Below are positions 51,522-61,557 of a DNA stretch of 64,000 bases, piece by piece. The position numbers and the translations under genes were made by a program. Source of the stretch: Pachysolen tannophilus NRRL Y-2460 (lineage: Eukaryota > Ascomycota > Pichiomycetes > Alaninales > Pachysolenaceae). The notes below the pieces were generated by a model. It was not told where the DNA came from, searched no databases, and saw nothing but the letters and a program-made list of their open reading frames with translations. The stretch lies in contig KV454011.1 in NCBI GenBank assembly GCA_001661245.1, positions 286,108-350,107 on the forward strand, read 5' to 3'. Within the stretch, counting starts at the first letter, position 1. Each line of letters begins with the position of its first letter.

Positions 51522-53357
51522 TTAAAAATCAATAACTTCTTCTAATGATTCTTCATCAGATAAGAGTGATTCTAGCATTCCACTTGAAGCAGCAATCAAA
51601 CCTAAGAATGGTCTTGAAGGATCTAATACTTTTGATAAATATTCTGGATGGTATTGTGTAGCAACATAGTATAAATGATTTTTCAATTCAAAAATTTCCA
51701 TACGTTGTTGATTTTCATCTTTTCCAATAAAAATCAATCCATGTTCTTCAATTTTAGAAACTAATTTAGGATTGACTTCATACCTATGTCTATGTCTTTC
51801 CAAGACTTGATCTTTATTACCATAAAGTTTTCTTAATACTGACCATTCTGTTCCTTCTTGGAAAACAGTTGGTCTTAAACCTAATCTCATTGTACCTCCA
51901 AGTTTTTCTTTATCAATTTCAGGCATATATACAACAGATGCAAGATCATCACTTAAATCTGGAATGAATTCAGTTGAGTTTGAACTTTGAATACCAATAA
52001 CATTTCTAACAAATTCAATAACAGCGATTTGTAAACCAAGACATACTCCAAGGTATGGAATATTATTTTCTCTTGCCCATTTAGCAGCAGCCATCATTCC
52101 TTCTGTACCACGTTGACCAAATCCACCTGGAACCAATATTCCATCAGCGCAGCAAACAGAGTGCCAAGCTTTATGGAAGTTTACTTTATCCTTTGTCTGT
52201 TGTTCAACTTCTAAATCTGTTGATTCAACCCAAATGATTTCCAATTTTTTTTTACATCTCATAGCAGCATGTTCTAAAGATTTAACCACTGAAAGGTATG
52301 AATCCTTTAAATGTGTATATTTACCAACTAATGCAATACTAACTTTTTCAAAAGATTGATCAACATTTGTTGTTAATTGAGTCCACCTTTTCAATAAATC
52401 TGCACCTTTTAATAACATATCTTGAGAAACATTTAATGCATCTAATTGTAATCTTTGAGTTAAAAATTGCAATTCTTTTTGTTTTCTCAAAAGTAATGGT
52501 ACATGATATGTTGAATTAACATCATGAACCGCCAATACTTGTTCTTTACCAACATGACAAAACATTGCAATTTTATCAATTGTTGGTTGATCTAATTCTG
52601 AAGAACATCTACAAGCAATCATATCTGGCATCAACCCTAATGATCTAAGATCTTTAACTGCTGCTTGAGTAGGTTTTGTCTTTTGTTCCCCATGGATAAC
52701 AGGAACTAAAGAAACATGAAGTAAGGCAAAATTTTCATGACCAACTCTAAATTGAAATTGTCTTAATGCTTCAACAAAAGGTGCACTTTCAATATCACCA
52801 ACTGTTCCTCCCAATTCAATAATACAAACTTCTGGCTCTAACCCAGTATTATCAACAGGAATCCTACTGACACGTTCAATCCATTCTTGAATTGCATTAG
52901 TGATATGAGGAACAACTTGAACAGTCTTACCTAAATAATCACCTTTTCTTTCTCTTGAAATAACCTGAGAATAAATCTTACCAGTGGTAATATTATGATC
53001 TTTAGTCAACGTGATATTCAAATATCTTTCATAATTTCCTAAATCCAAATCAACCTCTCCACCATCGTTCAATACAAAACATTCACCATGCTCTAATGGA
53101 GACATTGTACCAGCATCTATATTCATATAAGGATCAATTTTAATCGAGGTAACCCGAAGACCTAAAGTCTTCAAAAGTAACCCCGTACTTGATGCCAATA
53201 CACCTTTACCAATACCAGAAATAACACCTAAAAACAACAAAAAAAACACAAAAAAACTTTAGTTAGTCGATGACATGGTAATTTAGATGAGAAACTCGAA
53301 AAAAAAATTTTTTGATTATATCCTCTACATACCACCGGAGACAACAACGTATTTCAT
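51522..53357 (-). CDS. URA7: CTP synthase, spliced
   Basis: Makes CTP from UTP, ATP and glutamine, the last step of pyrimidine nucleotide synthesis. Exons 53357-53333 and 53227-51522 encode 576 residues. Exon 1 gives MKYVVVSG, joined to [14 protein letters not shown], the invariant CTP synthase N-terminus; ORF-only reading would replace it with intron-derived residues. The synthetase domain has [34 protein letters not shown] and [10 protein letters not shown]. The C-terminal glutaminase domain has [14 protein letters not shown] and the nucleophile Cys404 in YLGVCLGLQ, plus the YHPEYLS histidine/glutamate pair. S. cerevisiae has URA7 and URA8; I use URA7 as the family name. No CTG codon was found in frame. 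It is divergent from TMA64. Confidence 0.96.
53228..53332 (-). other. URA7: URA7 intron
   Basis: A 105-base intron with a consensus GTATGT 5' site (53332-53327), a GACTAAC branch-like site at 53268-53262 and a TAG 3' end (53230-53228). It splits a Gly codon (G|GT) and is required for the conserved N-terminus. Confidence 0.92.
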
Positions 53358-53958
53358 TTTCTATAGACTCTTTTAATTTTAAAGTTTTTTCTTTCTCCAA
53401 ACTGATTACTATACTTTAAAGAGAGGTAACTTAAGAAGATACCCGTAGAGTAATACAAGAACTCAAACGGGAAGAGAAGAAGAAGAAGAAGAAGAAGAGA
53501 GAGAAAGAAGAATTAAGAAAATAAAGGTATAAAAGATTTTTCTAAAGTACTATATAACTTTACTACTGTTACATCGCAGTTGAAAAAAAAAAAAAAAAAA
53601 AAAAATTTTTTTTTTAAAAAAAAAAAAAAACAGAAATTTCCAAAACGCGTAATTAGAAAGAAATTACTCAATTCGGAACTCCAAAATTTTTTATTTCTTT
53701 ATACGGATTTTTGTTACTTAATTGGGGTAGACTTCCCAATTAGGGAATTGTAAAGTTTTTTTTTGTGGGTGTTTTCTTGTGTTTCCTAAAATGGAAATTT
53801 GTAACCAAATTTGGAGTTTCCTGTTTGGGAATGGTTTAGGTAATGAGTTTTTCAAGTGCATCTATCTGATGGATTTTGATTTTAAACAAGGTTTCCAAAT
53901 TATTCATTTGTTTAATGAATTTATAATCTAATTGGCGGTCTGTTGTTGAGACGGAAAG
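53358..53958. other. Divergent promoter region, URA7 and TMA64
   Basis: A 601-base region. It has a GAA-rich purine tract (about 53468-53516), an A23-T10-A14 block at 53583-53629, and an ACGCG core within AAAACGCGTAAT (about 53642-53653, a perfect MCB core ACGCGT). The remainder is AT-rich. No RNA gene or ORF was seen. Confidence 0.5.
53583..53629. repeat. A23-T10-A14 homopolymer block
   Basis: Three consecutive homopolymers without any other base. The centre can form a foldback of about 10 A:T pairs. Poly(dA:dT) tracts exclude nucleosomes in yeast promoters (established). Confidence 0.9.
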
Positions 53959-55776
53959 ATGTTTAGAAAGGATATTAGGGTGAAGAATTTTAGTAATGTT
54001 AAAAACTCAGAGAGGAAGCATCTTTTCCGAGACTTGAATTTAGAAGTTCTGCCTGTTATTAAGAAAAGTGTTTTCAATACTAGTTTAACAAAGAATGGAT
54101 TGATTTATGCTGATAATGATATAAAACCAATTTTCTTTACGTTGGATGAATACCCGAATTATTTGATTCCTTCGATATATTTTTTGTGGGAACACCCTTT
54201 CTTCTTACCAAAAGTTAAAACTCATGATGTTGTTATTAAAGGTCATTTATTAAATGGTGCATCTTTGATGTTACCAGGTACTATACCGCCATTTGATGAT
54301 GATAGGTTGGTGAAGGGGCAATTGGTTAGTGTTGTTAGTAAGGAGAACGATTTGGCGCTGGTTTGTGTTGGTGTGTTGGAGATGGATTTGAAAAATGTAG
54401 AGAAAGTTTATGGAACAACAGGTGTTGCTGTAAAGATTTTACATTATTATAATGACGAATTGTTTAGGTTATACGATAAGGAGATTGTGAAGATTCCGAA
54501 AAGAGAAGAGTTGGCTGAGAAGTTGGAAGCAGAAAGGGTAATGAAGGAACAGCAGGAACAGCAACAACTGTTGCAACAGGAACAAGAGAAGCATGAAGTT
54601 GAAGTTGAACCTGAAAATCTTGAAGTTCCAGTTCTTGAAGAACATCATGAAGATCAGGAACCTGAGGAAATTGAGGAAATTGAGGAACCTAAAGATCATG
54701 ACACCCATGAGGAATCGATTGAAGAAGTTGCAGAAACTTTGACAAAACTTTCGGTTACAGATATTGATTATTTCTTTCACAGATCTCTTTTATATACGCT
54801 TACTCAGGAATCAAATTTGAAACCTCCAATTTCGTCATCAAATTTCATGTCAAATTATATTTATAAAAATTTACCAATTGCTAATGTCACCATAAAAAAT
54901 TCCAGTTTCAAGAAAACTTCAAAATGGTTAAAAAATTTAGAGAAAAAACAATATTTAAAATTAAAAGGTAAAGATGAAGATTTAACAATAATTGAAATAT
55001 TGAAAAATAAAGAAAAAGATGATGAATTGAAAAACTTTGTTCCTTACAAGATCAACAAGAACAATATTCCTCGTGCATCAGGCAGCAACAACGGCAGCAA
55101 CAACAACAACAACAGCAGCAGCAGCAGCAACGGCAACAGTAACAACAGTTTGTGTGCTGTTTATTATTTTAGACCTCAGGCAAAGACAAGACTTTTCTTC
55201 GAATCACTTGAATTATCACCAACTCAATATTATCTTCAACCTGAATTGAAAAAATTTTTAGAATTTTATATCAAGAAAAATAATTTAACTTCACCAAAAT
55301 CACCAAAGCAAGTAATATTGGATGATATCTTATCATCAATGATTAAATCACAAAATTCAACAATTGCAAGAGATCAAATTTTTACCATTTTTTTGAAAAA
55401 TTTCTCACGTTTTTATAAAATAGTTGATTCAAACGCAAAACAAAACGATATAGATGAAGAAGAAGGTTTTTACAAAGGTGAAATCCCAAAAATTAAAATT
55501 ATTACAGAACCTTCAGTTGGAAATAAAACAACCACTAAAATTCAACATGTCAATTTCGAAATATTCAAGATAAACATTAAAGAATTTTCTAAAAATTTAA
55601 AAGTCAAACTGTCTTCATCAACTACACTAACAACTTTGGATAAAGGTATAACCGAATTAATGGTTTTAGGTTCACACGAAAAGATAATTCTAGATATGCT
55701 AACGAAAAACTACGGCCTAAACAGCTCTTGGATCGAATGTCAGAATAAAATTAAGAACAAAAGGAGAAAGAAATAA
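53959..55776 (+). CDS. TMA64: Tma64, eIF2D-type ribosome recycling factor
   Basis: A ribosome-associated factor that releases deacylated tRNA from 40S subunits after termination (established for eIF2D/Tma64). It has 605 residues. The start MFRKDIRVKNFSNVKNSERK is diagnostic. The PUA domain follows (GHLLNGASLMLPGTIPP; VKGQLVSVV). A low-complexity Glu/Gln insert at about 195-245 separates it from the winged-helix region (TDIDYFFHRSLLYTLT). Central and SWIB-like parts precede a C-terminal SUI1 domain (TTLDKGITELMVLGSHEK then ILDMLTKNYGLNSSWIE). A Ser/Asn run (about 378-395) looks like a strain-variable insert. It is on the same strand as MRPL1, and both are YDR116-118 neighbours of APC4 in S. 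cerevisiae. Confidence 0.93.
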   Translation: MFRKDIRVKNFSNVKNSERKHLFRDLNLEVLPVIKKSVFNTSLTKNGLIYADNDIKPIFFTLDEYPNYLIPSIYFLWEHPFFLPKVKTHDVVIKGHLLNGASLMLPGTIPPFDDDRLVKGQLVSVVSKENDLALVCVGVLEMDLKNVEKVYGTTGVAVKILHYYNDELFRLYDKEIVKIPKREELAEKLEAERVMKEQQEQQQLLQQEQEKHEVEVEPENLEVPVLEEHHEDQEPEEIEEIEEPKDHDTHEESIEEVAETLTKLSVTDIDYFFHRSLLYTLTQESNLKPPISSSNFMSNYIYKNLPIANVTIKNSSFKKTSKWLKNLEKKQYLKLKGKDEDLTIIEILKNKEKDDELKNFVPYKINKNNIPRASGSNNGSNNNNNSSSSSNGNSNNSLCAVYYFRPQAKTRLFFESLELSPTQYYLQPELKKFLEFYIKKNNLTSPKSPKQVILDDILSSMIKSQNSTIARDQIFTIFLKNFSRFYKIVDSNAKQNDIDEEEGFYKGEIPKIKIITEPSVGNKTTTKIQHVNFEIFKINIKEFSKNLKVKLSSSTTLTTLDKGITELMVLGSHEKIILDMLTKNYGLNSSWIECQNKIKNKRRKK

Positions 55777-56053
55777 ATAACTCGACCCACCATCTTTTCT
55801 AGTCACTTCTACTCTTGTCGGTTTCCATTCTGATAAAACTAAACAGCCTTTTCCTATAAGTAGTGTATATATAGTAGTGTATAGAACAACCAAAAAATAT
55901 CATTTTTAAAAATTTTCCAAAAATTGACGATGAATATCATTTTTAGCATGGGCGCTTAATAAACAATTATATTTATATATATATATTATATATTATATAT
56001 ATTAAATATATAGTTAAAATAGGGGTTTCCACTGTTAAATTGTGATTATATCG

Positions 56054-56881
56054 ATGTTGCTGTCATTTATAAGGCCAGTAAGAATAAAACAGTATGGGTG
56101 TTTGCCTTTAGCTCGTTCTTTCTCGAGTTGTGGGTTGAAACTTGCTCCTCCAAAAAAATCTTCAGTTGACGATAATAAAAAATTGCAACAAAAGAAAGTA
56201 TCTGCGCAGAGAGTTAGGGCAAAACAATCTCCATCGAAATCTCCATTATATATGGATATACCAACGGCGTTGAGATATATTAGGGCGTCAGAAGTTGGTA
56301 GGTCGGCTACTGAGGCGGTAATTACGATTACTAGTAGAGTTGTTGCTGAAAGAGGTACTCAACCAATATCTGGATCAATACAATTACCTAAACCATTAAA
56401 AGAATCAACGATTTTAATTTTCACCAGTTCTAAGGAAAAACAAGAAAAATGTTATGGTAATGGGGCAAAGTTATGTGGTGGCCAAGAGTTGATTGAAAAG
56501 ATAAAGGAAAATGAGATTGATTTATCAAAATTTGATAAAGCATTTGCTACTCCGGAAATGGCTTCATCATTGGCATCGATAGCTAGAACTTTAGGTCCTA
56601 AAGGTCTTATGCCAACTGCTAAGAAAGGTACAGTGGTAGAGAAAGTTGAAGATGCAGTATCAGAAGCAATTGGAAGTCTCCCATATAGACAAAGAGCAGA
56701 ATTGTTAAGTCTTCCTATTGGAAGATGCGATTTTACAGATGAAGCTATTATTAAAAATATTATTAGTTGCTCCAATTCTATTAAAAACGTGGCTTCCACA
56801 ATAAAGTCAAAAAAACCAGTGTTGATTGGTGAAACTACTTTGACTTCTACTCACGGACCTGGCATTGTAATTGATTTCTAA
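56054..56881 (+). CDS. MRPL1: Mitochondrial large-subunit ribosomal protein uL1m
   Basis: The mitoribosomal L1 stalk protein. It has 275 residues from the ATG at 56054; the frame extends four codons to a GTG. The N-terminus is a clear mitochondrial presequence (Arg and Ser-rich, ending near RSFSSCGLKLAPPKKS). The L1 domain shows YMDIPTALRYIRASEVG at its start, the signature ARTLGPKGLMPTAKKGTV, and a C-terminal STHGPGIVIDF. It is the downstream neighbour of TMA64, as in the YDR116C-YDR117C pair. Confidence 0.95.
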   Translation: MLLSFIRPVRIKQYGCLPLARSFSSCGLKLAPPKKSSVDDNKKLQQKKVSAQRVRAKQSPSKSPLYMDIPTALRYIRASEVGRSATEAVITITSRVVAERGTQPISGSIQLPKPLKESTILIFTSSKEKQEKCYGNGAKLCGGQELIEKIKENEIDLSKFDKAFATPEMASSLASIARTLGPKGLMPTAKKGTVVEKVEDAVSEAIGSLPYRQRAELLSLPIGRCDFTDEAIIKNIISCSNSIKNVASTIKSKKPVLIGETTLTSTHGPGIVIDF

Positions 56882-57269
56882 AAAAACTTGTATATATATT
56901 AAAAAAAAAAAAGTTAACAGAATCACATTTTTTATATTAAGCTTGTAGATACAAAAGATTCATTCACACACAGACTAGACTTGGTCTCAAGTATCATGTA
57001 TTAAAAATATTTCACTATTACTATAATTATCACGTACTCAACACTTTATTGGAGATCATATTTTAATATGTACCATATGTACGAATATGTACAGTGAAAC
57101 CAAAACTTCCCCTATCTAAACTTTTGGATTTATTCAAAATATCATAAATTCAACTCATTATTTCCTTTCACTTATATATAAGTGCAATTGGAGATTGGTT
57201 TCTATCTCTGAATATCTACCATTTTCAATTTTCTATTTTCCTTTTTGCTTTTTGCTTTTTTGGTTAACA
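56882..57269. other. Intergenic region upstream of the SMP-30 gene
   Basis: A 388-base stretch. Three ATATGTAC elements lie in tandem at 57065-57092, spaced 9-10 bases apart and about 180-205 bases upstream of the SMP-30 family ATG. A TATATAA-like stretch (about 57174-57181) may be its TATA element. Nothing else was recognised. Confidence 0.5.
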
Positions 57270-58301
57270 ATGGTAGAAGCTAAGTATGGTGGGAACCCAT
57301 TTTATATGTTGAACAGGCCTTGCGTATTGGGGGAAGCTCCAATTTATAGAGAATCTGATAGCACTCTACATTACGTTGATGTTTTCCATGATCCTCCACA
57401 ATTGCACATTTTATCACTTGACCCAACCACGGGGGATGCCTTATATCCTAATGATGAACCTGATATTTCTAAAGCTATATCTTTACAAAAAGATAATGTT
57501 AGTATTCCTGGATTAAGAGTTTTGAATTTAAAAGAAAGCATCACAGTACAATGTTTCCGTAAAGGCATAGAAAATTCTTATATATGTGCATATCATCAAG
57601 GAGTTGGTTTTTTAGATGAAAAAACTGGTGAAATGGAAGTCGCAAAAGAACTTATTCCTTTAAATGAAAAGCATTTAAAAAGGTTTAATGATGGTGCAGT
57701 TGATTGTAAAGGAAGATTTTGGTTAGCTGAAATTGATTTTAATCTTAAAAATTTTAGTGGGAAATATTCTGAATATCTGCCCTCCAAACATGGGAAACTG
57801 ACTGGGAAATTGTGGAGATACGATCCAAATGGTGATCTGACCACAATGGACGAAGGTATAATCTGTGGTAATGGTCTTGGTTGGAGCCCCGATAATAAGA
57901 TTTTTTACATGAATGACTCGATCCCACAACTTGTCTATGCTTATGATTTTGATTCAGAGACGGGAAATATCTCAAATAAAAGAGTCTTTGTTGATCGGAA
58001 ATTAGAAGGAGGAGGTGAACCAGACGGTATGGTGGTTGATATAGATGGGAACTTGTGGATCTCAATGTTTGGTATTTCATCAGTAGCAGTTTACAACCCC
58101 AATGGTGAATTGATCAAGACACTCAAGTTTGGGGCAAAGAAGTTGACATGTCCTACATGGGGAGGAAAAGATCATAATATCATGTATGTGGTAAGCTCCT
58201 ATGATACCGATGAGAATAAAGATGAAAACGATTATGGTGGACAATTGTTTAAGTATCATACCGATACCACAGGTCTTAGAAAAAATGAGTTTGCTGGTTG
58301 A
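57270..58301 (+). CDS. SMP-30/gluconolactonase/regucalcin family protein
   Basis: A 343-residue six-bladed propeller predicted to be a calcium- or zinc-dependent lactonase. The start at 57270 (MVEAKYGGNPFYML) is chosen because the upstream frame begins at TTG and is hydrophobic. Family motifs are VLGEAPIYRE (with the metal-ligand Glu), RFNDGAVDCKGRFWLAEIDF (with the Asn-Asp pair), CGNGLGWSPDNKIFYMNDS (Asn and Ser/Asp ligands) and GGGEPDGMVVDIDGNLWISM (metal Asp). All metal ligands expected for the family therefore look intact. It resembles S. cerevisiae YBR053C and bacterial or animal homologues; the natural substrate is unknown. Two CTG codons, in KHGK-X-TGKLWR and NGD-X-TTMDEG, are at variable positions. 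Confidence 0.88.
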   Translation: MVEAKYGGNPFYMLNRPCVLGEAPIYRESDSTLHYVDVFHDPPQLHILSLDPTTGDALYPNDEPDISKAISLQKDNVSIPGLRVLNLKESITVQCFRKGIENSYICAYHQGVGFLDEKTGEMEVAKELIPLNEKHLKRFNDGAVDCKGRFWLAEIDFNLKNFSGKYSEYLPSKHGKLTGKLWRYDPNGDLTTMDEGIICGNGLGWSPDNKIFYMNDSIPQLVYAYDFDSETGNISNKRVFVDRKLEGGGEPDGMVVDIDGNLWISMFGISSVAVYNPNGELIKTLKFGAKKLTCPTWGGKDHNIMYVVSSYDTDENKDENDYGGQLFKYHTDTTGLRKNEFAG

Positions 58302-58758
58302 AGAACATTTAGATGTCATCCACAAAATAACTTCAATATCCCTTAAATCAGTTTCGTTAACATTATCAATTTATTTAATAAAAAAAAAAACAAGATAGAA
58401 GTTGAACTCTACATAGACACTTGAATACAAGACAATATATACGTTACAAAAATTTGGAAATCCAATCTATCTTTATCAAACCTAGATCTACACATTTTTT
58501 CCCTCTACATATTGGGTCTCCTAATATACTTGATTCCAGTTTTGTATTGGTGTATATTTATTTAATTTTTGTTCTTTATTTGTAGTATGTTTTGAATTTA
58601 ATACTGTTTAAAAAATGTAAATGAAAATGAAAATAAAAATAAAAAAATCGATTTTTTTTATCAATTTTATTAATTTATTGTTGTTATAAATACAACTTGA
58701 TATTATTAATCTTTTCTATAGATAGGATTATTCTCTAATGGATCTAGTCTAGGTGATA
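58302..58758. other. Intergenic region between SMP-30 gene and GPI17
   Basis: A 457-base stretch between two plus-strand genes. It is AT-rich with short AAAATGAAAAT repeats (about 58614-58645) and a T-run. No gene, repeat family or RNA was recognised. Confidence 0.45.
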
Positions 58759-60345
58759 ATGCCAGAATCATATCCTGAGTTTTTGAAAAGGATTAAGGTT
58801 TTTTCCATATTCTTTTTTTATTCGATACTAATTGGAATACCGATATGGTTAAATACAACATCAATTGAAAAGAGGGAATTACCAGTGAATAAATTACAAG
58901 AATTAGAAGAAGCATTTAAGATAGATTTTGATATTCCGATTATTCTAAGTTTTATGGGAACTGATTTTGATGAGAGTTTAATTAATGAGACCCAAGTTTT
59001 AATAGATGAAGAATTGGGAAAATTTAATAATGGAGGATTGATTAGTTATCATTTACAATTGAAAACCGCAGATGCTACGTTGGAGGAGGATTTGCAAACA
59101 GATGAACATCATTGTGAATTATATTTAGAGAAATCAGAAGATGAGGATAGAGTATTTGTTTCACCTTTTACGAAAAAAATGAATCTTTATGTATCGGAGC
59201 TGACTAGAGTTAATGGCAATACAAGTAAATTTATTTCAAATTTTTTGATACATGATTTATTTAAGGATGAAATTGATACGCTTTTAAAATCTGAAAAAAA
59301 TTTTGAAGCTAATAAGGAAGAAGAAAATTTTACTAGAAGTGGAAGTGCAAGTGAAAGTGGAAGTGGTACAGAAATAGATGATTTGTTAACTATATCTTAT
59401 TCACCTCATTATAAATTAGTATTTAATCTCATCAATGAAGATGGTGTTAAGATTGGATGGGATATTGAACATTCTGTCGAGAAATATTTTAAGAATTTAG
59501 TTGCACAATTGGATCGTTATGCAGATTTTTCAATTGATACTAATATACAATATTATTGTGATTTGAATATAGATGAGTCAGGGTTGACTCCTAGTGATAA
59601 TGAAGCTGGTTTTTTATTAACAAATAAAGAATTATCAACTTTTATCAATTATAACGATTGGAATTTAAACAATAATGGCTTTAACGATTATAGTCAAGTA
59701 ATCAATTTCATAGTATATATTCCAAGAGGTGATAGACCATTATTTATTGAAAATTCTAAATCAAATAGTTTTATAATACCAAAATGGGGAAGTATTCAAT
59801 TATTAAATTTAAATAAATTAAAGAAAGATTTCTTGGATGAAGTTGACTTATTACCAATTTTAGAAAATTTTTCATCAGAATTATTTTCATTATTAGGTAT
59901 ACCTGTGAAATCAGCAAGTAAAAATTTATCAATAAATATTGAATTTAAGATGAGATCAATAATTGTATCTAATTTATTAAATACTTTTAAAAATTTATCA
60001 AATTTAGTGAAATTAACCAAGAATTTGAAAAATATATCAATACCAATGGAAACTTTGGTAAATTTTGAAAAATCTTTAAAATATTATGAAACTACAATTG
60101 AATTTTTAAATGATTCTAAATTTAATAAAGCTTTAAAAGCATCTTCTTTAGCTTTATATAATTCTGATCAAGCATTTTTTGATAAAAATATGATTCAACA
60201 AGTTTATTTCCCAGATGAACATAAATTAGCAGTATATACTCCATTGATAGGTCCAATTTTAACCACTATGGCATTAAGTTTGATTAAATGTTTAAAAGAT
60301 TTTAGAAAAATCAAACAAGATATACATGATAAAAAAAAGAAATAA
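58759..60345 (+). CDS. GPI17: GPI transamidase subunit Gpi17 (PIG-S)
   Basis: A subunit of the ER GPI transamidase complex that attaches GPI anchors to cell-wall and membrane proteins. It has 528 residues from the ATG at 58759 (two codons after an in-frame GTG). The N-terminal signal anchor at about 11-30 (VFSIFFFYSILIGIPIWL) is followed by NTTSIEKRELP, a conserved PIG-S segment. The large luminal domain has NFIVYIPRGDRPLFIE and FIIPKWGSIQLLNL, also family-typical. A second hydrophobic helix near the C-terminus (LIGPILTTMALSLIKCL) precedes a Lys-rich cytosolic end. The luminal region has an unusual Ser/Gly/Glu repeat (about 197-210). Confidence 0.9.
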   Translation: MPESYPEFLKRIKVFSIFFFYSILIGIPIWLNTTSIEKRELPVNKLQELEEAFKIDFDIPIILSFMGTDFDESLINETQVLIDEELGKFNNGGLISYHLQLKTADATLEEDLQTDEHHCELYLEKSEDEDRVFVSPFTKKMNLYVSELTRVNGNTSKFISNFLIHDLFKDEIDTLLKSEKNFEANKEEENFTRSGSASESGSGTEIDDLLTISYSPHYKLVFNLINEDGVKIGWDIEHSVEKYFKNLVAQLDRYADFSIDTNIQYYCDLNIDESGLTPSDNEAGFLLTNKELSTFINYNDWNLNNNGFNDYSQVINFIVYIPRGDRPLFIENSKSNSFIIPKWGSIQLLNLNKLKKDFLDEVDLLPILENFSSELFSLLGIPVKSASKNLSINIEFKMRSIIVSNLLNTFKNLSNLVKLTKNLKNISIPMETLVNFEKSLKYYETTIEFLNDSKFNKALKASSLALYNSDQAFFDKNMIQQVYFPDEHKLAVYTPLIGPILTTMALSLIKCLKDFRKIKQDIHDKKKK

Positions 60346-60373
60346 ATAAATAAATAATTCAAGTAATTTATAA

Positions 60374-60397
60374 TAATAATAATAATAATAATAATAA
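60374..60397. repeat. TAA/ATA microsatellite
   Basis: About eight copies of a TAA trinucleotide in the short interval between the convergent GPI17 and MRPL34 genes. Confidence 0.85.
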
Positions 60398-60469
60398 AAT
60401 ATTTATTTTATTTTTTTTTTTCTGTTCTTAAAATATTGATTAAAACTATTTACAAATATAAAAGATTTC

Positions 60470-60862
60470 TTAATGTGATAAGTACCATCTACCTTTTAAT
60501 GATCTTCTTTTAATAATTTTTCTACCAGTTAAACTTTTCATTCTAGCTAAAAACCCTAATCTTCTCTTTCTCTTTAAAGTACTTGGCTGATAAGTATTAC
60601 CTCTATTTCCTCCTCTACCACCACCTCTTATAAACCTCTTTTGCTGTTGTTGTTGTAATAATGATAATATTGGCGATACCCTTGGATATATTTGGTTTTG
60701 AAAATTGTTAACCAGTAACAAAATCGAAACCGGTCTTGTTGTAGGATGAAGATGAAGAACAGATGAAGAAACAAAAGAATTTGAAGAAAATGATCCCAAC
60801 ATCCTATATTGAACAGCCACCAGAGGCCTCATAAGAGCCGACTTTATGATTGATGGAAACAT
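60470..60862 (-). CDS. MRPL34: Mitochondrial large-subunit ribosomal protein bL34m
   Basis: A 130-residue precursor. The first 80 residues are a long presequence and linker with a Gln run (about 70-74) and an Arg/Gly-rich stretch. The C-terminal 47 residues are the bacterial-type L34 signature: [20 protein letters not shown] then [17 protein letters not shown]. The assignment is secure. In S. cerevisiae MRPL34 (YDR115W) is next to MRPL1 (YDR116C); here they are separated by the SMP-30 gene and GPI17. It shares a 230-base divergent promoter with the next gene. Confidence 0.95.
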   Translation of the reverse strand: MFPSIIKSALMRPLVAVQYRMLGSFSSNSFVSSSVLHLHPTTRPVSILLLVNNFQNQIYPRVSPILSLLQQQQQKRFIRGGGRGGNRGNTYQPSTLKRKRRLGFLARMKSLTGRKIIKRRSLKGRWYLSH

Positions 60863-61092
60863 TACCCAGAATTAAAAAAAAAAAATTATTAATTTTTTAA
60901 TTAAATAATTAATTATATTTGATGTTTTTTCTCTTATTTTTCTTATTATTTTTTCATTTTGATATTTTTCACTGGTTCTCTTTCTCATGTTGAAAAAAGT
61001 GAAAAAAAATTTTTTTCACTTTTTTTTTTAATATTTCAATTTTTTTGAAATATTTGAAAATTTATATAGTTAATAGAGATTAGATTTCTATC

Positions 61093-61557
61093 ATGTCGTT
61101 TCGTCCTCAACCGGCCAGAGTGTGGCAGAATGCAATCAATACCCCAACCAAGATTAACGTTTTATCATCCGAGTCAATAGATAACGAAGAAGTACTTTTG
61201 TTACTAGATAATTATTTATCATCCGCAACTTCTTTAGATAATAACAGTATAAATAATGCCACTACAGCCACAACACTTTCGCAGTTGAAAAGGTGTCAGA
61301 GAGAATTAAGAGGGTTTCTGCCGATGTTGATGGACGATATGAGAGTTCAAAATAGTGGCAATGGTGGGAAAACACATATAAAAGATTTTAATACAACTGG
61401 ATCTAATACTAAGATAATATTTGATACTGAAGAGCTTGGACTGCAACTGGAACATACAAAGATAGATAAAGAAGAAAGAAAGAGGTTGAAGAAAGAACGT
61501 AGAAAGCAAGAGAAACTTGAAAAACTCAACAAGACTGAAGTTGAACTGGATGCTTAA
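61093..61557 (+). CDS. Small protein of unknown function with charged C-terminal helix
   Basis: A 154-residue hydrophilic protein that I do not recognise. The N-terminus is MSFRPQPARVWQNAINTPTK. A predicted helix (about 30-42, EEVLLLLDNYL) and a Cys/Arg-containing helix (LSQLKRCQRELRGFLPMLM, about 60-78) follow. The last 35 residues are a strongly charged helix (KEERKRLKKERRKQEKLEKL) that could be a coiled coil or RNA/DNA-binding. There is no presequence, signal peptide or membrane segment. The ATG has no in-frame alternative upstream, and codon use is ordinary. Its position between MRPL34 and HOM2 gives no functional clue. It may be a real but fast-evolving yeast gene. Confidence 0.65.
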   Translation: MSFRPQPARVWQNAINTPTKINVLSSESIDNEEVLLLLDNYLSSATSLDNNSINNATTATTLSQLKRCQRELRGFLPMLMDDMRVQNSGNGGKTHIKDFNTTGSNTKIIFDTEELGLQLEHTKIDKEERKRLKKERRKQEKLEKLNKTEVELDA

